Origin: Actinomycetes bacterium
GTDB taxonomy: Bacteria > Actinomycetota > Actinomycetes > Propionibacteriales > Propionibacteriaceae
Length of the DNA: 26,409 bases
Assembly: GCA_023436925.1 (NCBI GenBank)
Contig: JAEZHJ010000121.1
Span: 1-26,409, forward strand
Direction of reading: 5' to 3'
Below are positions 1 to 6,864 of this stretch, in pieces. A model generated the notes under the pieces. It did not search any database and was not told the DNA's origin. It worked only from the letters and a program-made list of their open reading frames with translations. Position 1 is the stretch's first letter, and every line of letters begins with the position of its first letter. The translations under genes and the position numbers were made by a program.

Positions 1-1388
1 GCGGCGCCGACCAGGATCGCCACGTACAGCGTGGGGCTACCGATCGAGATCTGGTCGGGCGGAACGAAGCTGAGGCAGAAGGCGAGCAGGGCCGCCAGGA
101 ACCCGGCCCCGCCGAGCAGCCAGACCAGCAGGTTGCTCCGCCCCAGCCGGAAGGGCCGGGGCCGACCGGGCTGGGAGTAGCGCAGCCGGATCACGCTGGC
201 GAACATCAACAGGTACATCGTCAGGTAGAGGATGCTCGTGAGCTGGTTGAGGATCTGGTACGCCGACTGCACCGAGGGCAGCAGGACGAACAGGGTCGAC
301 ACCACCGTGACGATCCCGGCCTGGACGTACATGATCGTCGACGCCATGCCGTACCGGTTGGTGCGGTGGAAGACCGGCGGGAGGTACCCGGCCTTGGCGA
401 CCGCGAGCAGGCCGGTGGTGGGGCCGGCCACCCACGCCGTCACGTTGCCCAGCACACCGACGGCCAGCATGATCGCGATGACGGGGCCCGCCCACGGGAT
501 CCCCGCCCACCGCAGCACGTCGTCAAAGGTGACCAGGATCGCCTGGGTGAGGTTGATGTCCTGCTGCGGGACGATCCAGGCGACCGCGAGCGCGCCCAGC
601 ACGAAGATCAAGACGGTGGTGATCGCGGAGATGATGATCGCGATCGGGTAGTTCCGGGTGGGGTCGCGGACGTCCTTGACGTGGACGGCGTTCATCTCCA
701 TGCCGCCGTACATCAGGAAGATGCTGGCGGCCAGCACGAGGGTGGAGAAGTTGCTGAGGTCCGGCAGGAGCTCTCCCCACCCGAGCTCGAACTGCGGCGC
801 GTTGCCTGCTGCGGCGTAAGCGATGGCGAGAACGAGGAGCACGAAGATCGGGATGAACACCCCGATCACGCCGCTCCACTTGGCCAGCGTCGCGAAGCCG
901 CGGGTGCCACGCCGGGCGATGAGCACCCCGAGCCAGAAGACGGCCAGCACGACCCCCAGCACGAACACCCGGTTGCTGGAGAGGCCTTCGGCGGTGCCCT
1001 CGTTGGGGTCGACGAAGGCCAGCGCCGTCGCCCCGAAGGTCAGGGTCATCGGGATCAGCACGCAGCCCTGGGCCCACAGCAGGAACACCGCCATGAAGCC
1101 GAGGCGGCCCCCGAAGGCCTCGCCGACCCACCGGAAGACGCCGCCCTTCTCGGGCCAGGCTGTGGCGAGTTCGGCCGCCACCAGGGCGACCGGGATCAGG
1201 AAGAAGACCGCGGCGAACAGGAAGTAGGACACCGAGCTCAGTCCGTACTCTGCTTCGGCGGGCAGGTTGTTGAGCGCGACGACGGTGGTGATGTTCAACA
1301 GCGCCAGTCCGAAGACGGTGATGGTTCCGGAACTGGCCGGTGTTGCCGGGCGGACAAGGGTGACTGGGCGTGGTGCTTTGTGGGCCAT
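1..1388 (-). CDS. APC-superfamily amino-acid permease, GadC-like (3' end outside window)
   Basis: An open frame runs from ATG at 1388 to the left edge without a stop, so at least 462 residues are present and the C-terminus is missing. The start has a strong Shine-Dalgarno sequence (AGGAGGAGGT directly before ATG). After a short basic N-terminus the first membrane segment begins GTITVFGLALLNITTVVALN, followed by NLPAEAEYGLSS, then AAELATAWPEKGGVFRWVGE and EAFGGRLGF. This series is characteristic of the glutamate:GABA antiporter branch of the APC superfamily. Many further hydrophobic helices follow, as expected for a 12-TM carrier. The likely role is proton-coupled or exchange transport of an amino acid across the cytoplasmic membrane. 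The substrate cannot be read from sequence, and no decarboxylase gene is adjacent to indicate an acid-resistance exchanger. Confidence 0.9.
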   Translation of the reverse strand, partial: MAHKAPRPVTLVRPATPASSGTITVFGLALLNITTVVALNNLPAEAEYGLSSVSYFLFAAVFFLIPVALVAAELATAWPEKGGVFRWVGEAFGGRLGFMAVFLLWAQGCVLIPMTLTFGATALAFVDPNEGTAEGLSSNRVFVLGVVLAVFWLGVLIARRGTRGFATLAKWSGVIGVFIPIFVLLVLAIAYAAAGNAPQFELGWGELLPDLSNFSTLVLAASIFLMYGGMEMNAVHVKDVRDPTRNYPIAIIISAITTVLIFVLGALAVAWIVPQQDINLTQAILVTFDDVLRWAGIPWAGPVIAIMLAVGVLGNVTAWVAGPTTGLLAVAKAGYLPPVFHRTNRYGMASTIMYVQAGIVTVVSTLFVLLPSVQSAYQILNQLTSILYLTMYLLMFASVIRLRYSQPGRPRPFRLGRSNLLVWLLGGAGFLAALLAFCLSFVPPDQISIGSPTLYVAILVGA

Positions 1389-1452
1389 ACCTCCTCCTAG
1401 CCGCACGGTGCGACCGGGAACGCTCGTCAGCGAGCGCGTCGAATCTGGGGGA

Positions 1453-1505
1453 GTGCCGGTCGATCCGTCGGCACCATCCACGCTACCCCGGCACTTCGCG
1501 GTGCC
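1453..1505. repeat. Two GGCAC/GTGCC dyads bracketing the permease -10
   Basis: Four copies of the half-site GGCAC/GTGCC form two inverted repeats. GTGCCG (1453-1458) pairs with CGGCAC (1469-1474) across 10 bases, and GGCAC (1490-1494) pairs with GTGCC (1501-1505) across 6 bases. They lie on either side of the candidate -10 hexamer at 1480-1485, and the distal dyad overlaps the -35. This position suits operators for a dimeric repressor, but GC-rich DNA gives such short repeats by chance. Confidence 0.35.
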
Positions 1506-1508
1506 CAA
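1480..1508 (-). promoter_or_regulatory. Candidate promoter of the amino-acid permease
   Basis: On the minus strand TTGGGC (1508-1503) and TAGCGT (1485-1480) are separated by exactly 17 bases. This is a reasonable primary-sigma promoter shape with a TAnnnT -10. It would give a leader of roughly 85 bases, which contains a small perfect hairpin (CGCTCG-TCAG-CGAGCG, 1421-1436). The match was found by eye and is unproven. Confidence 0.4.
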
Positions 1509-1547
1509 GGCCGCGTCGCCGTGAAGCCGGCGCGGCAAAAGGCGAAG

Positions 1548-2393
1548 TCAGAGCAGGACTGAGGCGAGAGCGCGCTGCATCACGACCGGGTCGGCCTCCA
1601 GGCCGGTCCAGTGCCGGATCCCGATCACCCCCTGGTTCACCAGCATCCCCAGACCGTCCAGGGTGCGGCAGCCGCGCTTCTCGGCGGCAGCGAGGAAGCC
1701 GGTGTGCGGCGGGTTCGGAATCACGTCGGCCACGACGGTGGCCGCGTCCAGGGTGGCGAAATCCACAGCGGGCACCGAGCCGTCGGGGAACAGGCCGATC
1801 GAGGTTGCGTTCACCAGAACCTCCGCCGCGCCGACCTGCACCGGCGCCGCCCATCCCTCGGCGGTCACCGCGGCGGAGGTCACCGAGGCGACGTGCGCTG
1901 CGAGTTCCCGGCCGCGCCGCTCGTCGCGGTTCACGATCCTGATGGACGCCGCCCCGGCGCGGGCCAACTCGATCGAGATCGCCCGCGCGGCGCCACCCGC
2001 GCCCAACAGGACGACCCGGGCACCGCGGGGATCGACCACGGTGGAGAGCGAGGTCAGGAACCCCAGCCCGTCGGTGTTCTCCCCGATCAGCCGGCCATCC
2101 CGGATCACCACGCAGTTGACGGCGCCGATCAGGCGGGCCGACTCGGCCACCTCATCGAGGTGCTCGATCACCGCGACCTTGTGCGGCAGGGAGCAGTTGA
2201 AGCCGCGCCACCCCATTGCCCTCGCGCCCCGCACCGCCTCGCCGAGCGAGGCCGGCGGCACCTCGCAGGTCAGGTAGCGCGCGTCCAGCCCGAGGTCGCG
2301 GTAGGCGGCCTCCACCATGGCGACCGTCGGGTTCTCCGCCGCGGGCTGGGCGAACAGGCCGGTGAGCAGGCTCAGGAAGGAAGGCGTCGACAT
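1548..2393 (-). CDS. Shikimate dehydrogenase-like NADP-dependent oxidoreductase (AroE family)
   Basis: This 281-residue protein has the two-domain AroE plan. The substrate domain keeps the catalytic lysine in SLPHK (K72), AVN (N93) and the aspartate in ENTDGLGF (D108). The nucleotide domain has GAGGAARA (131-138), NRDERR (155-160), VNATSIGL (194-201) and a C-terminal MLVNQG with the conserved Gln (Q254). It should reduce 3-dehydroshikimate, or oxidise shikimate or quinate, with NAD(P). The usual N-terminal SxSPxxHN signature is absent; the equivalent region reads FAQPAAENPT, a variant I associate with an alternative AroE-like subgroup, so the physiological substrate is uncertain. ATG at 2393 is chosen because the family match begins there. 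It has no clear Shine-Dalgarno sequence but a -10-like element 6 bases upstream. No other aromatic-pathway gene is adjacent. Confidence 0.85.
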   Translation of the reverse strand: MSTPSFLSLLTGLFAQPAAENPTVAMVEAAYRDLGLDARYLTCEVPPASLGEAVRGARAMGWRGFNCSLPHKVAVIEHLDEVAESARLIGAVNCVVIRDGRLIGENTDGLGFLTSLSTVVDPRGARVVLLGAGGAARAISIELARAGAASIRIVNRDERRGRELAAHVASVTSAAVTAEGWAAPVQVGAAEVLVNATSIGLFPDGSVPAVDFATLDAATVVADVIPNPPHTGFLAAAEKRGCRTLDGLGMLVNQGVIGIRHWTGLEADPVVMQRALASVLL

Positions 2394-2399
2394 GGCCCC

Positions 2400-2408
2400 A
2401 GTCTGGCA
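2400..2408 (-). promoter_or_regulatory. Candidate extended -10, leaderless promoter of the AroE-like gene
   Basis: On the minus strand TGCCAGACT ends 6 bases before ATG 2393. It combines an extended -10 TG with CAGACT, close to TAnnnT. The distance would place transcription start at or next to the A of ATG, consistent with the missing Shine-Dalgarno sequence. The same TGCCAGACT stands before the gene at 3020. Confidence 0.4.
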
Positions 2409-2449
2409 GTCCCGCACCGCCCCGGCGGCCCGCTTCGCGACGTTGGGCA

Positions 2450-2464
2450 GGCGCTCTGAGCGCC
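2450..2464. repeat. Palindrome directly after the DUF1304 stop codon
   Basis: GGCGCTC-T-GAGCGCC is a perfect 7-base inverted repeat with a single central base. It abuts the TAG stop of the DUF1304 gene (2465-2467) on its downstream side. It could act as an RNA hairpin at the end of that message, but no U-run follows and the single-base centre would cost several pairs to form a loop. Confidence 0.3.
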
Positions 2465-2839
2465 CTAGAAGAGCAGGGCGAGCAGGGCGATCAGCGGCGG
2501 GCCGCTCTGGCCGAGCATCGCCCGCAGCCGGGTGCGGTCGGAGACCAGCAGCACGATCCCGCAGCCGACCATGAAGGCGCAGCCGTAGATCACAAGTGCC
2601 CGTCCGGCCTCGACGTTGCCGGCGTGGTACGCGATCAGGCCCGCGACCGGTCCGGCGGCCAGGAACAGGTTGTAGAAACCCTGGTTGAACGCCCACGCCT
2701 TGACGTCCTCGCTCTGGATCGGCCTGCCCTGCATCATGACCTGGACGTCGCTGCGGTGGAACAGCACGCTCTCCAGGGTGAAGGCCATCAGGTGGAAGAG
2801 CACCGCGATGATGGCGAAGACCTGCGCCACGAGGTTCAT
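2465..2839 (-). CDS. DUF1304 family small membrane protein
   Basis: This 124-residue, four-helix integral membrane protein has the marks of DUF1304. Helix 1 contains FHLMAFTLESVLF (15-27), and the conserved central stretch AFNQGFYNLFLAAG (50-63) follows a short polar loop. Two more hydrophobic segments precede the short C-terminus. The biochemical function of the family is not established. ATG at 2839 agrees with the usual DUF1304 N-terminus. It lacks a Shine-Dalgarno sequence; a poor -10-like TACAGC lies 6 bases upstream. The gene is 71 bases ahead of the AroE-like gene on the same strand and divergent from the PNPOx-like gene at 3020. The 180-base gap between the divergent genes holds no other coding sequence that I can see. 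Confidence 0.8.
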   Translation of the reverse strand: MNLVAQVFAIIAVLFHLMAFTLESVLFHRSDVQVMMQGRPIQSEDVKAWAFNQGFYNLFLAAGPVAGLIAYHAGNVEAGRALVIYGCAFMVGCGIVLLVSDRTRLRAMLGQSGPPLIALLALLF

Positions 2840-3003
2840 GGCTGCGCTGTACCCGCGGCCGGCCGGGTTGACTCGCCGTTGCGGCGGCCCAGCGGGCCAC
2901 CAGACGCCGCTCGACCTGGCCCGGCCCGCCACGGACGGCCCGCCGCGGACGGGCCGAAGCAGACCCACCACTGGCAGGATGCCCAGCCGGGTCGCCCGGG
3001 TCG

Positions 3004-3012
3004 TGCCAGACT
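3004..3012 (+). promoter_or_regulatory. Candidate extended -10, leaderless promoter of the PNPOx-like gene
   Basis: TGCCAGACT ends 7 bases before ATG 3020, the spacing expected when transcription starts on the initiation codon. No Shine-Dalgarno sequence is present. The nine bases are identical to the element in front of the AroE-like gene on the other strand, and the flanks are similar (CGGGACCATG here, GGGGCCATG there). Confidence 0.4.
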
Positions 3013-3019
3013 CGGGACC

Positions 3020-3631
3020 ATGTCCAAAGTGCACGAGGAGATCACCGACCGGCTCGCGGCCTTCCTGCTGGCCCAGCCGGTGTTCTTCGTCGCCACCGCC
3101 CCGCTCGCCGCCGACGGACACCTCAACGTCTCGCCCAAAGGCCTGGCCGGCACCTTCGCCGTCCTCGGCCCGCATCGGGTCGCCTACCTCGACTACACCG
3201 GCTCCGGGGCGGAGACCGTCGCGCACCTGCGGGAGAACGGGCGGATCGTCGTCATGTTCTGTGCCTTCGAAGGCCCGCCGAACATCGTGCGGCTGCACGG
3301 CACCGGACGCTACGTCGAGGCCGACAGTGCCGAGTTCGACGAACTGCGCGGCCATTTCGACAAGGAGTCCGGCCACGGGCAGCGCGGCATCGTCGTCGTC
3401 GACGTCACCCGGGTCTCCGACTCCTGCGGCTACGCCGTGCCGCGACTGGCCTACGTCGAGGACCGTGACCTGCTCGACCGCTGGTCCGACCGCAAGACCC
3501 CCGAACAGCTCGCCACCTACCGGCGCGAGCGGAACGCCGTCAGCCTCGACGGACTCCCGGCGTTGCCGGTCCAGCCCACCACCGACGCCACGCAGTCGAC
3601 CGGCGAAGCGTCCGACCACAAGGCAGGTTAG
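3020..3631 (+). CDS. Pyridoxamine 5'-phosphate oxidase family (PNPOx split-barrel) protein
   Basis: This soluble 203-residue protein has the flavin-binding split-barrel pattern. Visible elements are FFVATAPLAADGHLNVSPKG (25-44), VAYLDYTGSGAETVAHLREN (residues about 54-73), and IVVMFCAFEGPPNIVRLHG followed by GRYV. Conserved members bind FMN, F420 or haem and act as oxidoreductases; which ligand applies here is not evident. The last 40 residues, rich in Thr, Gln and Pro, look disordered. The frame stays open for hundreds of bases upstream, but codons before 3020 do not resemble the family. ATG 3020 fits the family start and has a leaderless-type -10. It stands alone, 140 bases ahead of the sugar operon on the same strand. 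Confidence 0.85.
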   Translation: MSKVHEEITDRLAAFLLAQPVFFVATAPLAADGHLNVSPKGLAGTFAVLGPHRVAYLDYTGSGAETVAHLRENGRIVVMFCAFEGPPNIVRLHGTGRYVEADSAEFDELRGHFDKESGHGQRGIVVVDVTRVSDSCGYAVPRLAYVEDRDLLDRWSDRKTPEQLATYRRERNAVSLDGLPALPVQPTTDATQSTGEASDHKAG

Positions 3632-3641
3632 CCACCGACAC

Positions 3642-3692
3642 GCCGGGTAATCCCTGTCACACATCCCGGCAGGGACGCGGGTCGGCGCCGAC
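3642..3692. repeat. Inverted repeats in the gap before the sugar operon
   Basis: The 140-base gap 3632-3771 holds two overlapping stems, GCCGGG (3642-3647) with CCCGGC (3665-3670) and TCCCTG (3651-3656) with CAGGGA (3670-3675). A perfect 12-base palindrome GTCGGCGCCGAC (3681-3692) follows. The stems could end the upstream message, and the palindrome could be an operator for the sugar operon. No U-run and no convincing -35/-10 pair is visible, so the assignment is tentative. Confidence 0.3.
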
Positions 3693-3771
3693 TCAGGGGC
3701 GGAACCGTGGCCTTGGACGTGAGCCCAACCCCGGGCCCACGCCGCGGGATCCTGACTCGAGGGAGTTCGGC

Positions 3772-5073
3772 ATGCGCGGTGGGCAGAAGCTGCTGGTGGC
3801 ATCGATCGGGCTGGGAATGCTCCTGGCCGGCTGCGGCGGAGGCGGCGGGGGAGGCGGCGGCCAGGGCGAGAGCTCGACCGCCCAGGCCCGAGGCCCGATC
3901 ACCATCTGGTACTCCAACAACGAGCAGGAGGTGGCGTGGGGCAAGGACATGGTCGAGGCCTGGAACGCCGACCACCCCGACGAACAGGTCGAGGGCCAGG
4001 AGCTTCCGGCTGGCAAGACCAGTGAGGAAGTGATCGGGGCCGCGATCACGGCCGGCACCGCGCCCTGCCTGGTCTTCAACACCGCCCCGTCGGCCGTCGG
4101 CCAGTTCCAGCGCCAGGGCGGGCTGGTGAACCTCTCCACCACCTTCCCCGACGGCACCTCCTACATCGAGACCCGGACGGGCCCTGCGGCAGACCAGTTC
4201 AAGTCCGAGGACGGCGGGTTCTACCAGCTGCCCTGGAAGGCGAACCCGGTGATGATCTTCTACAACAAGGAGCTGTTCAAGAAGGCCGGGCTCGACCCTG
4301 AGAAGCCGGACCTGTCCACCTACGAGTCGTTCCTGGCCGCCGCTCGCAAGATCAAGTCCTCCGGCGCAGCCGACTACGCCATCTACCCCGCGCCGACCAG
4401 CGAGTTCTTCCAGACCCAGTTCGACTTCATCCCGCTCTACGCCGCCGAGACCGACGGCAAGCAGATCGTCGCCGACAACAAGGCGATCTTCAACGATGAG
4501 GCCGGGGTCGCGGTAGCCGACTTCTGGAAGACGATCTACGCCGAAGGCCTGGCGGGCAAGGAACCGGTGCAGGGCGATGCCTTCGCCACTGGCGTGTCAG
4601 CGATGGCGATCGTCGGTCCGTGGGCGATCGCTTCCTACAAGGACAAGGTCGACTGGGGCGTCGTGCCGCTGCCCACCTCGACGGCCAAGCCCGCCGACCA
4701 GATCTACACCTTCAGCGACGCGAAGAACGTCGGCCTGTTCACCGCGTGCAAGAACCAGGCGACCGCCTGGGACGTGCTGAAGTTCGCGACCAGCGAGGAA
4801 CAGGACGGCGACCTGCTCGACCAGACCGGCCAGATGCCGCTGCGGCAGAACCTGGAGCAGGCCTATCCCGACTTCTTCAAGGAGAACCCGGCCTACACGC
4901 TGTTCGGCAGCCAGGCCAACCGGGTGGTCGAGGTGCCGGGCGGGCCGCACACCGTTGAGGTGCTGCAGACCGTCCGGGACGCCTGGACGCGGGCGGTGAT
5001 CAGCGGCGAGGGCGACGTCAAGCAGGCGCTGGACGACGCCGCCGCCAAGGTCGACGGCATCCTGGCGCAGTAG
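3772..5073 (+). CDS. Sugar ABC transporter substrate-binding lipoprotein
   Basis: This 433-residue extracellular solute-binding protein begins with a lipoprotein signal: MRGGQK, a hydrophobic core, then LLAGC with the lipidated Cys21. Nine consecutive glycines follow the cysteine, an unusually long flexible tether. The mature part starts ITIWYSNNEQEVAWGKDMVE and carries family-1 binding-protein features such as YQLPWKANPVMIFYNKELFK, then GLDPEKPDLSTYESFL and AMAIVGPWAIASYKD. It should capture an oligosaccharide outside the membrane and hand it to the two permeases directly downstream. A good Shine-Dalgarno sequence (GAGGGAG) precedes ATG 3772. Given the GH130 enzyme in the operon, a beta-mannoside or manno-oligosaccharide is the likely ligand; that is inference. 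Confidence 0.92.
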   Translation: MRGGQKLLVASIGLGMLLAGCGGGGGGGGGQGESSTAQARGPITIWYSNNEQEVAWGKDMVEAWNADHPDEQVEGQELPAGKTSEEVIGAAITAGTAPCLVFNTAPSAVGQFQRQGGLVNLSTTFPDGTSYIETRTGPAADQFKSEDGGFYQLPWKANPVMIFYNKELFKKAGLDPEKPDLSTYESFLAAARKIKSSGAADYAIYPAPTSEFFQTQFDFIPLYAAETDGKQIVADNKAIFNDEAGVAVADFWKTIYAEGLAGKEPVQGDAFATGVSAMAIVGPWAIASYKDKVDWGVVPLPTSTAKPADQIYTFSDAKNVGLFTACKNQATAWDVLKFATSEEQDGDLLDQTGQMPLRQNLEQAYPDFFKENPAYTLFGSQANRVVEVPGGPHTVEVLQTVRDAWTRAVISGEGDVKQALDDAAAKVDGILAQ

Positions 5074-5081
5074 GGCGCATT

Positions 5082-6026
5082 ATGGCGACGACCGTCACCA
5101 CGGCGAGCCCGGCGATCGCGGTTCCGGCCCGATCCGGGTCGGCCCACCGCCGGGACCGGGCACGCCATCGCGTCCTGGGTTGGCTGTTCAGCGCCCCATA
5201 CCTGGTGTTCGTGGCGGTGATCTTCGCCTACCCGCTGGGGTTCGCGGCGTACATGTCGGTGCACGACTACTTCTTCACCGCCCCCGGGGTCAGTGTGGAG
5301 CGGCCCTTCGTCGGTGCCGGCAACTACCTGCGGGTCCTTACCGATCCGGCGGTGCAGCGGTCGTTCTGGAACCTGGTGGTCTTCCTGGTGATCAACGTGC
5401 CGCTGACGGTGGTGCTGGCGCTGCTTCTCGCCACCCTGCTGAACCAGGTGGTGCACGCCCGGGCATTCCTGCGGGTCTCGTTCTACGTGCCCTACCTGAC
5501 GGCGAGCGTCGCCCTGGTCGGCGTCTGGCTCTACCTGTTCAGCGGCAACGGACTGGTCAACCAGCTGCTCGGACCACTCGCACCGGAACCGTCCTGGCTG
5601 GTCAACGAGAACCTGGCGATGCCGAGCATCGCCCTGTTCGTCACCTGGAAGCAGCTCGGCTTCTACATCCTGCTCTACCTCGCCGCGCTCCAGAACGTCG
5701 GCTCCGAGCTGTACGAGGCCGCCGCCACCGACGGGGCGAGCCGGTGGCAGGCGTTCTGGAACGTGACGGTGCCTGGAGTCCGCTCCGCGACCCTCCTGGT
5801 GGTGCTGCTCGCGACCATCACCGGCGCCAACCTGTTCACCGAGCCCTACCTGCTCACCGGCGGCGGCGGGCCCAACGGTGCCTCCAGCTCGCCGGTCCTG
5901 GTGATGTACCAGCAAGGCATTCAGCAGGGAAAGCCCGGCTACGCGGCCGCGATCGGGGTGGTCCTGGTGCTGCTGACCCTGGTGATCGCCTTCGTCCAGA
6001 CCCGATTCGCACAGGAGCGTGACTGA
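5082..6026 (+). CDS. Sugar ABC transporter permease, MalF/UgpA type
   Basis: This 314-residue permease has about six membrane helices. A basic N-terminal tail (about 30 residues) precedes the first helix, LGWLFSAPYLVFVAVIFAYP. A periplasmic loop contains the NYLRVLTDPAVQRSFWN pattern typical of MalF-type subunits. The cytoplasmic EAA loop EAAATDGASRWQAFWNVTVP (212-231) is the docking site for the ATPase. It starts 8 bases after the binding-protein stop and ends in TGATG, overlapping the next start by one base, so translation of the two permeases is probably coupled. Confidence 0.93.
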   Translation: MATTVTTASPAIAVPARSGSAHRRDRARHRVLGWLFSAPYLVFVAVIFAYPLGFAAYMSVHDYFFTAPGVSVERPFVGAGNYLRVLTDPAVQRSFWNLVVFLVINVPLTVVLALLLATLLNQVVHARAFLRVSFYVPYLTASVALVGVWLYLFSGNGLVNQLLGPLAPEPSWLVNENLAMPSIALFVTWKQLGFYILLYLAALQNVGSELYEAAATDGASRWQAFWNVTVPGVRSATLLVVLLATITGANLFTEPYLLTGGGGPNGASSSPVLVMYQQGIQQGKPGYAAAIGVVLVLLTLVIAFVQTRFAQERD

Positions 6027-6859
6027 TGCGCCAGATCAGCGGCTGGGTCCGCGGGCTCGTGCTCGGACTGGGCGCCGTGGCCTTCCTGTTCCCCTTCTAC
6101 TACATGGTGGTCGGCTCGCTGCAGCCCGAACCCGACCCGGGGCTCGCGGGCGCCTTCCCGAACCCGGCGACCCTCACGCTGGGCAATTACGGCGAGATCA
6201 ACTCCCGGATCAACCTGCTGCAGGGGGTCCTCAACTCCGGGATCTTCGCCACCGGCGTGATCATCGGCACGGTGGTCCTCGGCTCGCTGGCCGGCTACGC
6301 CCTGGCGATCCTGCAGTGGCGCGGCCGGGGCGGGGTGTTCGCCCTGGCGCTCCTGGTTCAGGTGGTGCCGTTCCAGCTGCTGATGGTGCCGCTGTACGTG
6401 ATGATCGCCCGCGATTACGGGCTGGCGGACAGCTACCTCGGCATTATCCTGCCGTTCGCCATCAACTCCACCGCCGTGGTGATCTTCCGGCAGTACTTCC
6501 TGCAGCTGCCCACGTCGATCTTCGAGGCGGCCCGGATCGACGGCGCCTCGGAGTGGCAGGTGCTGACCCGGATCGCGTTGCCGCTGGTGCGGCCGGCCCT
6601 GGTGACGGTCATCCTGATCACCTTCATCGGGCCGTGGAACGAGTTCCTGTGGCCCTTCCTGGTCACCAAGCGCGCCGACATGCAGCCGCTGGCGGTCTCC
6701 CTGGCCAACTACATCAGCAACGTGGCCAACTCCACCGCCAACCCGTTCGGCGCCGTCCTGGCCGGCGCCACCGTCCTGGCCGCCCCGGTCGTGGTGCTGT
6801 TCATCATCTTCCAGCGCTACTTCGTCGCCAGTGACCTCAGCTCCGGCGTGAAGGGCTGA
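6026..6859 (+). CDS. Sugar ABC transporter permease, MalG/UgpE type
   Basis: This 277-residue partner permease starts with a first helix VLGLGAVAFLFPFYYMVVGS. The MalG-type loop PNPATLTLGNYGEI follows. The EAA motif EAARIDGASEWQVLTRIALP (167-186) and the typical family ending FQRYFVASDLSSGVKG complete the match. It forms the translocation pore with the upstream permease. ATG 6026 shares its A with the TGA stop of that gene. The next gene begins 5 bases after its stop. No nucleotide-binding subunit is encoded in the operon. Confidence 0.93.
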   Translation: MRQISGWVRGLVLGLGAVAFLFPFYYMVVGSLQPEPDPGLAGAFPNPATLTLGNYGEINSRINLLQGVLNSGIFATGVIIGTVVLGSLAGYALAILQWRGRGGVFALALLVQVVPFQLLMVPLYVMIARDYGLADSYLGIILPFAINSTAVVIFRQYFLQLPTSIFEAARIDGASEWQVLTRIALPLVRPALVTVILITFIGPWNEFLWPFLVTKRADMQPLAVSLANYISNVANSTANPFGAVLAGATVLAAPVVVLFIIFQRYFVASDLSSGVKG

Positions 6860-6864
6860 GGTCC

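Noticed and set aside
366..1400. Plus-strand open frame opposite the amino-acid permease
   Set aside because: Product is an Asp/Glu/Arg/Gly-rich string, whereas the minus-strand frame reads as a membrane permease with recognisable APC motifs to the window edge.
3835..3871. GGC-rich tract as a tandem-repeat or frameshift site
   Set aside because: It is in frame, encodes the glycine tether after the lipobox with mixed codons, and the reading frame continues intact.
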